Source: Chryseobacterium indologenes
GTDB taxonomy: Bacteria; Bacteroidota; Bacteroidia; Flavobacteriales; Weeksellaceae
Length of the DNA stretch: 64,000 bases
Direction: 5' to 3'
Assembly: GCF_001295265.1 (NCBI RefSeq)
Contig: NZ_LJOD01000018.1
Span: forward strand, 1 to 64,000
Shown here: positions 7,613-16,799 of the stretch, in pieces
Numbering within the stretch: the stretch's first letter is position 1
How the letters are laid out: each line of letters opens with the position of its first letter
The notes under the pieces: generated by a model
The model's input: only the letters and a program-made list of their open reading frames with translations
Database searches by the model: none
What the model was told of the DNA's origin: nothing
Position numbers and translations under genes: made by a program

Positions 7613-9376
7613 TTGAAAACGCATACCTTAATCACAACCCTTACTTTTGTTGTTTTTATACTCCCAACTGATCTTTTTGGTCAGAAAACAGCAACCGATC
7701 CTGAGTATATTTTTCACGGCCCGGTAAAAACCATGTCAGTCTCCAAACAGGATTACTCTGAAGAAAAAAAAGAACTGAAATCCTATTTTGAATACGATAG
7801 AAAAGGACGGAAGATCAGGGAAGTATCGCCTTACAGTACGGGGAGCGAATATTATTACCAGGATCAGGATGCTGAAAACCCGGTTCTTACCAGAATTTAC
7901 AATAAACAAGATAATAAAGAATTAAGAATAAGCCTGGAAGATCTGGATTCCAATGGAAGAAAAATTCTCAGTGGTGATCTTGAAAACGGGAAATGGTCAT
8001 ACTATTATATTTATGACTACAGCAACAAAATCAATGAAATCAGATGGTTTGCAGATGAGGAAATATACCACCGGGAGACTCGGGAATCCATAGACCTTGA
8101 AAAATTCAGGATTCCTGAAGGATTTGTACCTTTTGAATGGGACAGAAAACTTTCCAAAGGAACGGATGTTAAAAAGAAAACGTTCTCTGATAACGACGAT
8201 AATCACGATCTTACCTTTGAATTTGTACAGAAAGGAAATCCGGAAAATAAAGTAAGCTTTTATTATCATGGAAATGATGTTTATGATCCGGGAAGAGGAA
8301 CCTGGTACAGATACGAGAACGGGAAATTAACAGAAGAACGGTACATATACAGCGCATCAGAACTTTCTGACTTCGGACACCGTTATACCTACAATAGCAA
8401 AGGCCTGCTGATTTCTGATCATTATGGCTATTTCAGTAAAATGCCCGATGATTTTATGCAGCGGAAAGTGTACCAATATAATGAAAAGGGTGACTGCACA
8501 CAGGAAATACAGGTAGAAAAAGCTAAACCATTTGTGATCCGTAGAGAATATAAATATGATGGGCAGAATAACTGGGTAAGCCGTAAAGAAATATATGAAG
8601 ACGGATCCGGAAGAACCATTAAGCGCCATTTTGTTTACTATACATCAGATGATGAAAATACTAAAAACAGCCTTACATCAGCCATTTATAAAGAAAATCT
8701 CACATTGCTCCGGCAATATAAGCCAACCGCCGAAACCCTCTACAAAGACTACCTTTCAGCCCGGAAACAGAAAAATGAAGCACAGCCCGAAACAACAGAC
8801 TACAGGAAGCTGAGATCTGCAAAATGGCAGGACTTCTTACCCTCAAAGCAAAAGCTGGATACCATGGCCACAGGAGATCTTAATAAAGACGGGCTGGAAG
8901 ATGTGGTCTTGGTGTATGAAAACGAAAAGCTTCTTAAGCATGAACGAAATGAAAAGCGAATCCTCAGAATCCTTTTAAAACAGCCGGACGGACAATACAT
9001 AATGACTGCAGAAAGCAGCGGTGCCGTAGCCGGTGAAAACATGAATAATGTGTTTTTTTCCGGAATAGAAATCAAAAAAGGACTGTTAATCATTAATCAC
9101 GATTTCCTGAGAGGCGGTGCAGTACATAAATACAGATACCAGAACAACGGATTTTATCTGATTGGCGCAGAATTCCGCTCAGGGGATGCTTCCCACTATT
9201 CAGGTATAGACTATAATCTCAGTACAGGAAAATATATTGCTGAATTTGAAAACTCTGAATCAGATCCCCAGCTTCCGAAATCCTACAAAAAAGAAGGAAT
9301 AAAAAAGATTTCTCCTCTGCCGGAAATTGAAAGCTATGAACTGTTTTCGCTGGAAGTGGCGGGAAATATGCTTTAA
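7613..9376 (+). CDS. Secreted protein with RHS-like and FG-GAP-like segments, function unknown
   Basis: About 587 residues. There is no suitable ATG; a TTG at 7613 gives MKTHTLITTLTFVVFILP…LFGQ, a good signal peptide, and sits just after a TAnnTTTG element. Residues about 30-390 contain many tyrosine-rich strands of the type YDRKGRKIREV, YNEKGDCTQEI and YKYDGQNNWVSRKEI, like RHS/YD or MORN-like repeats. The C-terminal ~180 residues hold a calcium-loop FG-GAP-like motif (GDLNKDGLEDVVLV) and match the layout of the lipoprotein at 12873-13607 (GDLNQDGLLDKAMVL). Probably exported to the periplasm or surface. No enzymatic motif is visible. Position after the hcp terminator suggests independence from the T6SS module. 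Confidence 0.6.
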   Translation: MKTHTLITTLTFVVFILPTDLFGQKTATDPEYIFHGPVKTMSVSKQDYSEEKKELKSYFEYDRKGRKIREVSPYSTGSEYYYQDQDAENPVLTRIYNKQDNKELRISLEDLDSNGRKILSGDLENGKWSYYYIYDYSNKINEIRWFADEEIYHRETRESIDLEKFRIPEGFVPFEWDRKLSKGTDVKKKTFSDNDDNHDLTFEFVQKGNPENKVSFYYHGNDVYDPGRGTWYRYENGKLTEERYIYSASELSDFGHRYTYNSKGLLISDHYGYFSKMPDDFMQRKVYQYNEKGDCTQEIQVEKAKPFVIRREYKYDGQNNWVSRKEIYEDGSGRTIKRHFVYYTSDDENTKNSLTSAIYKENLTLLRQYKPTAETLYKDYLSARKQKNEAQPETTDYRKLRSAKWQDFLPSKQKLDTMATGDLNKDGLEDVVLVYENEKLLKHERNEKRILRILLKQPDGQYIMTAESSGAVAGENMNNVFFSGIEIKKGLLIINHDFLRGGAVHKYRYQNNGFYLIGAEFRSGDASHYSGIDYNLSTGKYIAEFENSESDPQLPKSYKKEGIKKISPLPEIESYELFSLEVAGNML

Positions 9377-9580
9377 TGAGGATAGAGAAAAGAATAGAGA
9401 ACAAAGAGAAAAGACAATAGATAGTAGACGGATAGATAATAGATATTCGGACAGAGGATAATTCATTCAATAATAGAAAAATAAATCAAAATCCGGTTTT
9501 TACGACCGGAGTTACAGAGCTGTCACCTAAAACCTGCCCCGGAAATCTGGCAGACCTACCAACTTATACCCCTATTTTCT

Positions 9581-9588
9581 TATATTTG
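9581..9588 (+). promoter_or_regulatory. TAnnTTTG promoter of polA
   Basis: TATATTTG lies 16 nt before the ATG at 9604 and overlaps the upstream TTG codon at 9586, which supports 9604 as the real start. Confidence 0.6.
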
Positions 9589-9603
9589 TTCATTATAGAT
9601 AAT

Positions 9604-12438
9604 ATGGACGCAACACAAGATAAAAGACTCTTTCTCATCGATGCCTATGCGATGATCTTCAGAGGATATTACGCACTGATCAGGAATCCTAGATTAACCA
9701 GCAAAGGATTAGATACTTCTGCTATTTTCGGGTTTACCAACTCTCTGATCGAATTGATCAGAAGGGAAAAGCCTACCCACCTTGCCGTTGTTTTTGACGT
9801 AGGCCAGGCCAGTGTAAGAACCGAAGATTTTTCAGATTATAAAGCCAACAGAAGTGAAACTCCTGAAGCGATTAAAATTGCCGTTCCATACATCCACAGA
9901 ATTCTGGAAGCAATGCATATTCCGATATTGGGAGTAGAAGGTTATGAAGCAGATGACGTCATCGGAACAATTGCCTGCAAAGCAGAAAAAGAAGGCTATA
10001 CGACATTTATGGTAACTCCGGATAAAGATTTTGCCCAGTTGGTTACCGATAAAATTAAAATCTATAAACCGGGATTAAAAGGTGGTGATATAGAAATTCT
10101 GGGTGTTGATGAAGTAAAAGCAAAATACGAGATTGAAGATCCAAAGCAGGTGATTGATTATCTGGCAATGATGGGAGATGCTGTAGACAATATTCCTGGT
10201 CTTGACGGTGTTGGAGAAAAAACAGCCATGAAATTCCTTAAAGAATACGGAAGTATTGAAAACCTATTGGCCAACACAGACCAGCTGAAAGGAAAACTCA
10301 AAGAAAAAGTAGAAGCTTCGGCAGAACGCGGAATCTTATCCAAAAAGCTGGCAACCATTATCTGTGATGCTCCTGTAGAATTTCATCAGGAACAGTATGA
10401 TCTTGAAACCCCTGATTTCGAGAAAGTAAAAGAGGTATTTGACGAAATAGAATTCAGAAGATTATATGAAAACCTGTACAGGGCATTTGCTCCGGCAGCA
10501 GCTGAAACCGTAATTGTAAGTGAGGTTGAGGTAAAGCAGACAGCTTCAGGCACTGAAGTAAAAGGACAGGTGATGCAGCTTGACCTTTTTGCCAATTTCG
10601 AGGAGCTGGAACAAGCCACTTCTTCCAAATCAACCATTGAACAGAATGATCACCTGTATCAGTTTGTGAACAATCCGAAAGCCCAGAAAATACTGGTTGA
10701 TAATTTATTAAAACAGAGAGCTGTCTGCTTCGATACAGAAACCACCTCCCTGAACGAGCTGGAAGCCGAACTGGTAGGAATGAGCTTCTCCTATAAAAAA
10801 GGCCTTGCTTACTATGTTCCTTTATCCGAAGACAGAGGTGAAGCATTACAGACCCTGGAAATTTTCAGACCGTTTTTTGAAAAAGAAGATCTGCTGAAAA
10901 TTGCCCACAACCTGAAATTCGATTACAAAATCTTAAAACAATACGATATTACGGTAAAAGGGGCCATGTTTGATACCATGATTGCCCATTACCTGCTAAA
11001 CCCGGACGGAAGACACGGAATGGACTATCTTTCGGAAGTATATCTGAACTATAAACCCGTTTCCATTGAAACGATCATCGGAAAAAAAGGTAAAAAGCAG
11101 GGGAATTTCAGAGATGCAGATCTGAGAACCCAGACCGATTATGCCGCAGAAGATGCCGATGTGACATTCCAGCTTTACGAGCTTTTCGCTCCGCAGCTTA
11201 AAAAAGAAAACTTAGAAGAACTTTTCTTCAAAATAGAAATGCCGTTGATGGAAGTTCTGGCTAAAATGGAACTCGCCGGAATTTCACTTGATGAAAAATG
11301 GCTGGCACAGGAAAGCGTAGACCTTGAAAACGACCTGAAGCAGCTTGAAAATAAAATTTTTGAACTGTCAGGAGAAGAATTCAACATGAATTCACCAAGA
11401 CAACTGGGGGAAATCCTGTTTGAAAAAATGCAGCTTGATCCGAAAGCGAAAAAAACCAAAACCGGGCAGTATGCGACTTCTGAAGACGTCCTTCAGAAAC
11501 TGGCTTCAAAACATGAAATTATCAAACACATTCTGGAATACAGAACCTACCAGAAATTGAAATCGACTTATGTAGACGCGCTGCCTTCGCAGATTGATAA
11601 AGAAGATCAGAGAGTACATACCAATTTCTCCCAGACAACAGCAGCAACGGGCCGTCTGGCAAGTGTAAACCCGAACCTTCAGAATATTCCGATCAGAACA
11701 CTTCGCGGGCAGCAGATCAGGGGAGCTTTCGTTTCCGGAGAAGGGAAAAAAATCATCTCTGCCGACTACTCGCAGATTGAGCTTCGTCTGATCGCCGAAA
11801 TTTCAGGAGAAGAAAATATGATCAAAGCTTTCCAGAACGGAGAAGATATTCACGCATCTACCGCTGCCAAGCTCTTTAAAATTCCTTTGGAAGAAGTTTC
11901 AAAAACGCAGAGAAGCCAGGCAAAAACAGTGAACTTCGGAATTATTTACGGACAGGGAGCATTTGCTTTGGCAGAGCAGACCGGATTATCCAGAACCGAA
12001 GCCAAACAAATGATCGAGGCTTATTTTGAAACCTATCCGAAATTAAAGGAATATATGGCAGAACAGGTAAATAAAGCACGTCAGGTAGGCTATGTAGAAA
12101 CTATTTTAGGAAGAAAGAGACATTTAAAAGACATTAACTCCAATAATTTCGTCGTAAGAGGTCATGCAGAAAGAAATGCTGTAAATGCTCCGGTTCAGGG
12201 AAGCGCGGCAGATGTTGTAAAACTCGCGATGATTAAAATCGATAAAGAGCTGGAAGCACAGAAACTAAAAACCAAAATGCTCCTTCAGGTTCATGACGAA
12301 TTGGTGTTTGAAGCTCCTGTTGAGGAAATTGAATCCGCTTCACAACTCATTAAAAAAGAAATGGAAAGCGCCCTGGAAACACAGGTTCCTTTACTGGTAG
12401 AAGTAGGAGTGGGGAATAACTGGTTGGAAGCCCATTAA
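9604..12438 (+). CDS. polA: DNA polymerase I
   Basis: 944 residues from the ATG at 9604 (MDATQDKRLFLIDAYAMIFRGYYAL). DNA polymerase I removes RNA primers and fills repair gaps. Three domains are visible. The 5'-3' exonuclease spans about 1-290 (VTPDKDFAQLV, MGDAVDNIPGLDGVGEKTA). The 3'-5' proofreading exonuclease follows at about 350-530 and keeps its DTET metal-binding motif at about 375, so proofreading is probably active. The family A polymerase domain has motif A (ISADYSQIELR, about 717), the O-helix region (RSQAKTVNFGIIYG) and motif C (VHDELVFEAP, about 895). Length is normal for the family. A strong hairpin follows the gene. Nothing links it functionally to the neighbours. Confidence 0.97.
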   Translation: MDATQDKRLFLIDAYAMIFRGYYALIRNPRLTSKGLDTSAIFGFTNSLIELIRREKPTHLAVVFDVGQASVRTEDFSDYKANRSETPEAIKIAVPYIHRILEAMHIPILGVEGYEADDVIGTIACKAEKEGYTTFMVTPDKDFAQLVTDKIKIYKPGLKGGDIEILGVDEVKAKYEIEDPKQVIDYLAMMGDAVDNIPGLDGVGEKTAMKFLKEYGSIENLLANTDQLKGKLKEKVEASAERGILSKKLATIICDAPVEFHQEQYDLETPDFEKVKEVFDEIEFRRLYENLYRAFAPAAAETVIVSEVEVKQTASGTEVKGQVMQLDLFANFEELEQATSSKSTIEQNDHLYQFVNNPKAQKILVDNLLKQRAVCFDTETTSLNELEAELVGMSFSYKKGLAYYVPLSEDRGEALQTLEIFRPFFEKEDLLKIAHNLKFDYKILKQYDITVKGAMFDTMIAHYLLNPDGRHGMDYLSEVYLNYKPVSIETIIGKKGKKQGNFRDADLRTQTDYAAEDADVTFQLYELFAPQLKKENLEELFFKIEMPLMEVLAKMELAGISLDEKWLAQESVDLENDLKQLENKIFELSGEEFNMNSPRQLGEILFEKMQLDPKAKKTKTGQYATSEDVLQKLASKHEIIKHILEYRTYQKLKSTYVDALPSQIDKEDQRVHTNFSQTTAATGRLASVNPNLQNIPIRTLRGQQIRGAFVSGEGKKIISADYSQIELRLIAEISGEENMIKAFQNGEDIHASTAAKLFKIPLEEVSKTQRSQAKTVNFGIIYGQGAFALAEQTGLSRTEAKQMIEAYFETYPKLKEYMAEQVNKARQVGYVETILGRKRHLKDINSNNFVVRGHAERNAVNAPVQGSAADVVKLAMIKIDKELEAQKLKTKMLLQVHDELVFEAPVEEIESASQLIKKEMESALETQVPLLVEVGVGNNWLEAH

Positions 12439-12540
12439 TAAACAGACATGAAAAGCTTTATTTATTTTTCTGATTCTTCCCGTTTTGGGTTTTTCAACGA
12501 AGAATGGCATCTTATCAAGTCCTTTTAAAAAGATACAATA

Positions 12541-12573
12541 AAAAAACTTCCGTTCATAAAACGGAAGTTTTTT
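12541..12573. terminator. Bidirectional terminator after polA
   Basis: AAACTTCCGTT (to 12554) pairs with AACGGAAGTTT (from 12559) around a CATA loop, with A-run and T-run on the two sides. It can end polA and any transcript entering from the minus strand. The rest of 12439-12872 holds no gene or other clear signal. Confidence 0.85.
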
Positions 12574-12872
12574 TATCAACGAAGGTTTGATATTGATAAA
12601 AAAGAAGACTTCATCCAAGCCTTCTTCTCATTTTTTACAGTTTTCCTGTGGTCATTATTTTTTCATCCGGTGGTCTTACCTTCTTGTTTTTTTAAGGTGT
12701 ACCTATGCATTTTAGAATCATAAGAGTTCTGATGTAAAACACAGTCTAAAGGTATAAAGTATTCATAAGCTGTAAAATCCCCCTTTTGTGGTAATTTTAA
12801 TCTTATTACTATAACCTTAATGGGTACACATTAAAATAAAAAGAAAGTGAAATTGATTCTGCACAGCATCTG

Positions 12873-13607
12873 CTATTCATGATCAATCATATTGTAAACT
12901 TTGATAACCACTTCTTCCGGTGAGGTTTTTTCAAAGAGATACTGTTCTTTTTTTAGAAGAATGGTTTTCGATTGGGAAGGCATATCTTCTTCCATAGTAT
13001 TCACTGTTTCATGAATTACTTTTCCTTTCATAGGCTCGTAGTATAATGCAGAGTGAGAGCCTGCTCCCATATTATACGTTTCCACATAAGTAAGGATCAG
13101 AGCGCCGTTCAGGTATTTGAATTTACTGAATAGGTTTCCGTTGGGCCCGATGTCGTATAAATTGATATGCAGTTCTCCTTTCGTAATGCTGATGTCTTCC
13201 GGATCATGCATTTTATATCCATATTCATTGTATTCCGCAGGAAAAACCTTGTCTGATGTTTTGTCCAGCCTGTAGGTCTTGTCTGCATTTCTCAGCAGGA
13301 TGATCATTTTTCTTTCACTTAGCGAGTCATCTTTTTTTCTTAGGACCATTGCCTTATCCAAAAGACCATCCTGATTGAGATCACCTTCCGTATCATATTG
13401 TATTTCATAACCGTTGGGCACCAGATCTTCAGCTTTAACAGCGGTTTTGAAAGATTCAGTTGAAACTTCGGGATCAGCAATAGCAGTATCTTTTTTAATT
13501 GCTTTAACAGAATCCGTTTTGGAATGTGAAGCTGCCTGTTTTTCATTTTTACGGCATGAGTAGAAGAACAGAAGGCAGAAAGCCAGTATGGGAAAGATTT
13601 TTTTCAA
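12873..13607 (-). CDS. Lipoprotein with FG-GAP-like repeat, function unknown
   Basis: 244 residues. The N-terminus MKKIFPILAFCLLFFYSC is a lipoprotein signal with its cysteine at 18, followed by a Lys/Ser/Thr-rich linker to about residue 65. The mature domain contains GDLNQDGLLDKAMVL, an EF-hand-like or FG-GAP calcium loop, and resembles the C-terminal part of the secreted protein at 7613-9376 (shared order: FG-GAP loop, short hydrophobic strands, ALYYEP or similar). It is the last gene of a minus-strand block that starts near 16559. Bacteroidota genomes carry many such proteins without known function; envelope or surface location is the only safe inference. Confidence 0.65.
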   Translation of the reverse strand: MKKIFPILAFCLLFFYSCRKNEKQAASHSKTDSVKAIKKDTAIADPEVSTESFKTAVKAEDLVPNGYEIQYDTEGDLNQDGLLDKAMVLRKKDDSLSERKMIILLRNADKTYRLDKTSDKVFPAEYNEYGYKMHDPEDISITKGELHINLYDIGPNGNLFSKFKYLNGALILTYVETYNMGAGSHSALYYEPMKGKVIHETVNTMEEDMPSQSKTILLKKEQYLFEKTSPEEVVIKVYNMIDHE

Positions 13608-13655
13608 GAGTATTTATTTTGTCTGGTTTTTATTTCGTTAATTGCCAGAAATTCA

Positions 13656-14387
13656 TCATAGGCTCATTCTGACTATGGCGAGGTCATCCGTAGGTTTTAC
13701 ACCGTAATGCTGTTCCAGATGTTTAAGTTTTCTGTTAAGCATTTCTTCAGTCTCATTATAGGTAAGATCAGTCATCAGGTATTGGGCAAAATTGATTATA
13801 TCCTCAGTATTCGCTTTTTTAATCCGGGTAAAAGTAAGTATTCCGTCTGTGGCAATGGAGATATCTTTCGGATTTTCGAAAGAAACCTTTTGCTGTTGCC
13901 GGGAATACCAGTCATCAAAATCCTCATTAAGGTGATAAGCTAAATAATCAGGTTTATTATCTCTGTCATATTCCGTTATTTCACCATTAATGCAGATAAT
14001 ACCATCCCCAATGGTTAAAACAATACCTTTATCTTCTTTTATATTGTAAAACAGAATGATTAATGTAGCCAGCAACTCTTTTTCGTCCAGCATCAGTTGT
14101 TTTTTTACAACAGACAGCTCTCTGAAGACAGTTCGCATAATATCTTTAAGCTCTTCGTCTATACTTTCAGGAGATGTTTCGTATAAATCTCTATATCCCT
14201 TTTCAATAGTAGCTTTCCGTAATATTTTTCCAATCAGAACAGAGGCGAAATGACTGTCTAAAGCCGTGGAACATCCGTCCATAACGGCACAGATGATTTT
14301 ATCAGAACCTATTTTTTTAATCATCAGATGGTCCTCACATTGGTTAGTATGATACTCTCCGATTTGTATAGCAGAATAAATGTTCAT
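13656..14387 (-). CDS. PP2C-family serine/threonine phosphatase
   Basis: 243 residues. Protein phosphatase 2C fold: the metal-binding motifs CAVMDGCS (about 33-40), LTIGDGIICING (about 127-138) and IATDG (about 180) are present, and the closing DDLAIVRMSL fits the last family motif. It would dephosphorylate Ser/Thr residues with Mn or Mg. No regulatory domain is attached. A 103-residue protein lies 19 nt upstream on the same strand. No Ser/Thr kinase is seen in the window, so the substrate is unknown. PP2C enzymes of this stand-alone type occur in accessory and defence-like islands as well as in T6SS regulation, but the sequence does not decide between these. Confidence 0.75.
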   Translation of the reverse strand: MNIYSAIQIGEYHTNQCEDHLMIKKIGSDKIICAVMDGCSTALDSHFASVLIGKILRKATIEKGYRDLYETSPESIDEELKDIMRTVFRELSVVKKQLMLDEKELLATLIILFYNIKEDKGIVLTIGDGIICINGEITEYDRDNKPDYLAYHLNEDFDDWYSRQQQKVSFENPKDISIATDGILTFTRIKKANTEDIINFAQYLMTDLTYNETEEMLNRKLKHLEQHYGVKPTDDLAIVRMSL

Positions 14388-14406
14388 AAATACTATTAAA
14401 TTGCTG

Positions 14407-14718
14407 TTATATGATGAGTTTTCCGTCAGCCAGTTCTACAGCTTTTCCTGGCTGGTCATACTTCCAACCCTGTTTGATAGCTTCTTTTATTTTGGATCGG
14501 ATCAGGTGTGGAGTGATTTTCATAGGTATTCTTCCATAATATCCGGATCTGCAGAAACCTGTATAGATCAGAAGAAGATGTCCTTCGCTTTCATGCTGTA
14601 CAGGAATTCCATAATCCGAATCATGGCTTTCCCTATGTGAAACGGCTTTTCTTATTTTCCAGTAAAAAATTTTGTCATCCACAACAATTTTGCGGAGGCC
14701 TTTTTTTGCTATAGCCAT
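14407..14718 (-). CDS. Small conserved-looking protein, function unknown
   Basis: 103 residues, soluble, no signal peptide. It begins MAIAKKGLRKIVVDDKIFYWKIRK and ends in a basic helical part followed by GKAVELADGKLII. The pattern of alternating strands (IFYWKIRK, LLLIYTGF) and one C-terminal helix looks like a compact folded domain. It lies 19 nt from the PP2C gene and 18 nt from the next upstream gene on the same strand, so the three may form an operon. I do not recognise the family. Confidence 0.6.
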   Translation of the reverse strand: MAIAKKGLRKIVVDDKIFYWKIRKAVSHRESHDSDYGIPVQHESEGHLLLIYTGFCRSGYYGRIPMKITPHLIRSKIKEAIKQGWKYDQPGKAVELADGKLII

Positions 14719-14736
14719 ATATTTTTTTTCAATAAA

Positions 14737-15372
14737 TTATTTATTTTCTGAATTTTTGGCTTTCTTCAAACCCTCAATCTCTTGGTTCATTCTTTCTTCC
14801 CAGCCTTTTCCATTCCTCTTTTTCAGATAAGATTCTGTAAGCTCGCTGTATTTTTCCCGTGCTTTATGGTCCATATCATCAAAAACACAACTGGAAGTTT
14901 TAGACATGATACCATATTTTTTCCGGATACTATCAATGTTGCTCATCGTTTTTTGATCATACATTGGAATGAAAAATCCATTGCCATACTCCCTGCTTAC
15001 CTGATCGTTTTTAATATCTTTTCCGGCCTTCTGAATATAATAATTTTCTCTTTTAATGAGCTCTCTTTTATTTTCTGTAAATCCCGTTATAGCCATATAC
15101 ATGAAAAAAGAAAGGACCGGTAGATTCAGAACAGGAAATATCCTCAGAAACTTATTTTTGAAACTTAAATTTTTAATATCTAGGCTGCTGATCAGATAAG
15201 TTACCAAAGCTGTGGCAGCAAAAATAACAGGCAGATATTGGATTTCACTGTCTTTGATCATCCGAAGAATATCAAATTTCATGGGATAATTAATGCAATA
15301 GATCCCGAAAATATAACCAGCAGTAACCAGTAGTATTGTGATTACATTAAGGATAATGATTTTTTTATTCAT
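14737..15372 (-). CDS. Membrane protein, function unknown
   Basis: 211 residues. Three hydrophobic helices are visible (about residues 5-27, 45-63 and 78-97), followed by a charged C-terminal region of about 110 residues with predicted coiled-coil character (NSENK end). No known domain. It is upstream of the 103-residue protein and PP2C gene in the same direction, so may be cotranscribed. It could be an immunity-type membrane protein given the nearby Imm22 gene, but this is speculation. Confidence 0.55.
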   Translation of the reverse strand: MNKKIIILNVITILLVTAGYIFGIYCINYPMKFDILRMIKDSEIQYLPVIFAATALVTYLISSLDIKNLSFKNKFLRIFPVLNLPVLSFFMYMAITGFTENKRELIKRENYYIQKAGKDIKNDQVSREYGNGFFIPMYDQKTMSNIDSIRKKYGIMSKTSSCVFDDMDHKAREKYSELTESYLKKRNGKGWEERMNQEIEGLKKAKNSENK

Positions 15373-15416
15373 GGCAATATTCAGGTATTAGGACAGGTTT
15401 CAGAGTGAACGATTTC

Positions 15417-15540
15417 TTATCTGCTTATTCTTTCATATATAATTTCATCACGGGTAAAATCATGTTTGAAACGGTTTTCCGGGTTGAGCAGACAGCCACA
15501 TCGCCTGAAGGATCAGAAAAAGAGACAACAGTTTTTTCAT
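15417..15540 (-). pseudogene. Broken small secreted-protein gene
   Basis: From the ATG at 15540 the frame gives MKKLLSLFLILQAMWLSAQ, a clean signal peptide with an SAQ cleavage site, then stops after 26 codons. Removing one C in the run right after the SAQ codons restores a frame continuing PENRFKHDFTRDEIIYERISR to a stop at 15417. This is most simply a +1 insertion in a small exported protein, or the remnant of a longer one. A sequencing error is also possible. Confidence 0.45.
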
Positions 15541-15594
15541 GGTTAATTAATTCAGACTAAGATAATTAAAATTTTAATGGAAACGATATCAATT

Positions 15595-16155
15595 TCAGTA
15601 AGGGTACTGTTGTTTAATAATTTCAAGTTTTGCTTCAAGATCCTTCTTTAATTTTTCATTAACCTCAGCCCATTTTTCATCATTTCCCAGATGAAATTCC
15701 TGATAAATTTCAAGCAGAGTAAGGAAATGGGATTGGTAGAGTTTCCACGCTTCATCAGTTTCATTAAGCTTGATTTCGCTGTAGTCGTAATAACGGTAAA
15801 GTAAAAACTGCTCGTCAGAAGTAAGGTTTTCTTCATAAGAAATATGGGTAGCAATATCAGCTGCTTTTTTTGGGGATGTTTTTCCTTTTAAAAGTTCATG
15901 ATATAGTATTCCAAGAACGGCCCTGGAAACAATTTCAGGATCTGCAGTTTCGGAATTTTTACGTAATAACTGCATCATATCATGTCCGTTTCTGATGGTA
16001 GAAAGCTCAATGAATGCATATTCAGATTCATCCTCAGACGCCAAAACGGAATCAGCCCATAAAGAAATAACAGAGGTTTTAATTACCCCATGATCAAGAA
16101 GAATCATGAAAACATGAAGCAGATTTTCATGATCCTTTATTGATTTTCTGTTCAT
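15595..16155 (-). CDS. Unknown protein coupled to Imm22-type gene
   Basis: 186 residues, soluble and mostly alpha-helical, acidic, with no recognised motif. It begins MNRKSIKDHENLLHVFMILLDHG. It starts only 5 nt after the end of the Imm22-like gene and shares its orientation, so the two are probably cotranscribed. That position suggests another immunity protein or a partner of the same toxin system, but no toxin gene is adjacent on either side. Confidence 0.55.
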   Translation of the reverse strand: MNRKSIKDHENLLHVFMILLDHGVIKTSVISLWADSVLASEDESEYAFIELSTIRNGHDMMQLLRKNSETADPEIVSRAVLGILYHELLKGKTSPKKAADIATHISYEENLTSDEQFLLYRYYDYSEIKLNETDEAWKLYQSHFLTLLEIYQEFHLGNDEKWAEVNEKLKKDLEAKLEIIKQQYPY

Positions 16156-16160
16156 CGGAA

Positions 16161-16559
16161 CTAAACGGAGAATTCAATTTCCCCCATATAATGCAGGGAA
16201 TAATCATCCGTTTCCACTGAAAGCGGTTTCGGAATGGCAAATCTGCTGGCAAAAATAATGGCATTGACAGGTGTATCCATACCGAGTTCATTAATTTTAC
16301 GCTCTATAACCGGAAGCCATTCATCCGCATAAGAATATTCTGAAAACTTTTCATAGATTCCCAGTCGTTCATCTTCAAAGCCATATTCTAAAAAATCATA
16401 GTCAAACCAGTTGATATGCTGTGATTCTGCAAATTTCGAAACATACTGGTCATCAGATTCTTCCCCGATATAATAATCGTCATCTTCTTCCACAAAATTA
16501 TAAAACTCCTCTTCGCTTCTAAAGTACCCCAGCCAGAAGTGTGAAATTTCCGTATCCAT
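16161..16559 (-). CDS. Imm22-type immunity protein (DUF4284-like)
   Basis: 132 residues, strongly acidic. The N-terminal pattern HFWLGYFRSEEEFYNFVEE, then DDQYVSKFAESQHINWFDYDFLE, fits the Imm22 (DUF4284) family of immunity proteins for polymorphic toxins, which are normally paired with nuclease toxins. Here no toxin gene is next to it; upstream is only a 240-nt non-coding stretch and then mgtC on the other strand. It is therefore an orphan immunity gene, a pattern expected in bacteria that keep defences against the T6SS or contact-dependent toxins of relatives. Family recognition is by eye. Confidence 0.6.
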   Translation of the reverse strand: MDTEISHFWLGYFRSEEEFYNFVEEDDDYYIGEESDDQYVSKFAESQHINWFDYDFLEYGFEDERLGIYEKFSEYSYADEWLPVIERKINELGMDTPVNAIIFASRFAIPKPLSVETDDYSLHYMGEIEFSV

Positions 16560-16799
16560 AAATTCTTTTTTTATTACAATATTTTAATCGCACCGGATTC
16601 CGGCGTACAATAATGGTGTACAAAATCCAGTTTCTCGTTTTTACATTAATCAGGGGACAGATTCCCCACTCATAAAACTCTCCGGATACAAAAATATTCA
16701 ATTAAATCGGATATTGCTAAAAGCAGCGGAAATCTGTGCATCCAAAATAATGCAGTAAGTTTTTTTTATCGTAATTTTATTCTGGCTAAATTTATAGAC

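Noticed and set aside
9377..9480. Purine-rich A/G stretch with recurring atagat/agaga words
   Set aside because: No regular unit or spacing, so not a defined repeat or CRISPR; probably ordinary intergenic drift.
16519..16701. 60-codon minus-strand frame upstream of and overlapping the Imm22-like gene, considered as a toxin remnant
   Set aside because: No toxin motif is visible and the overlap with the immunity gene in another frame suggests chance.
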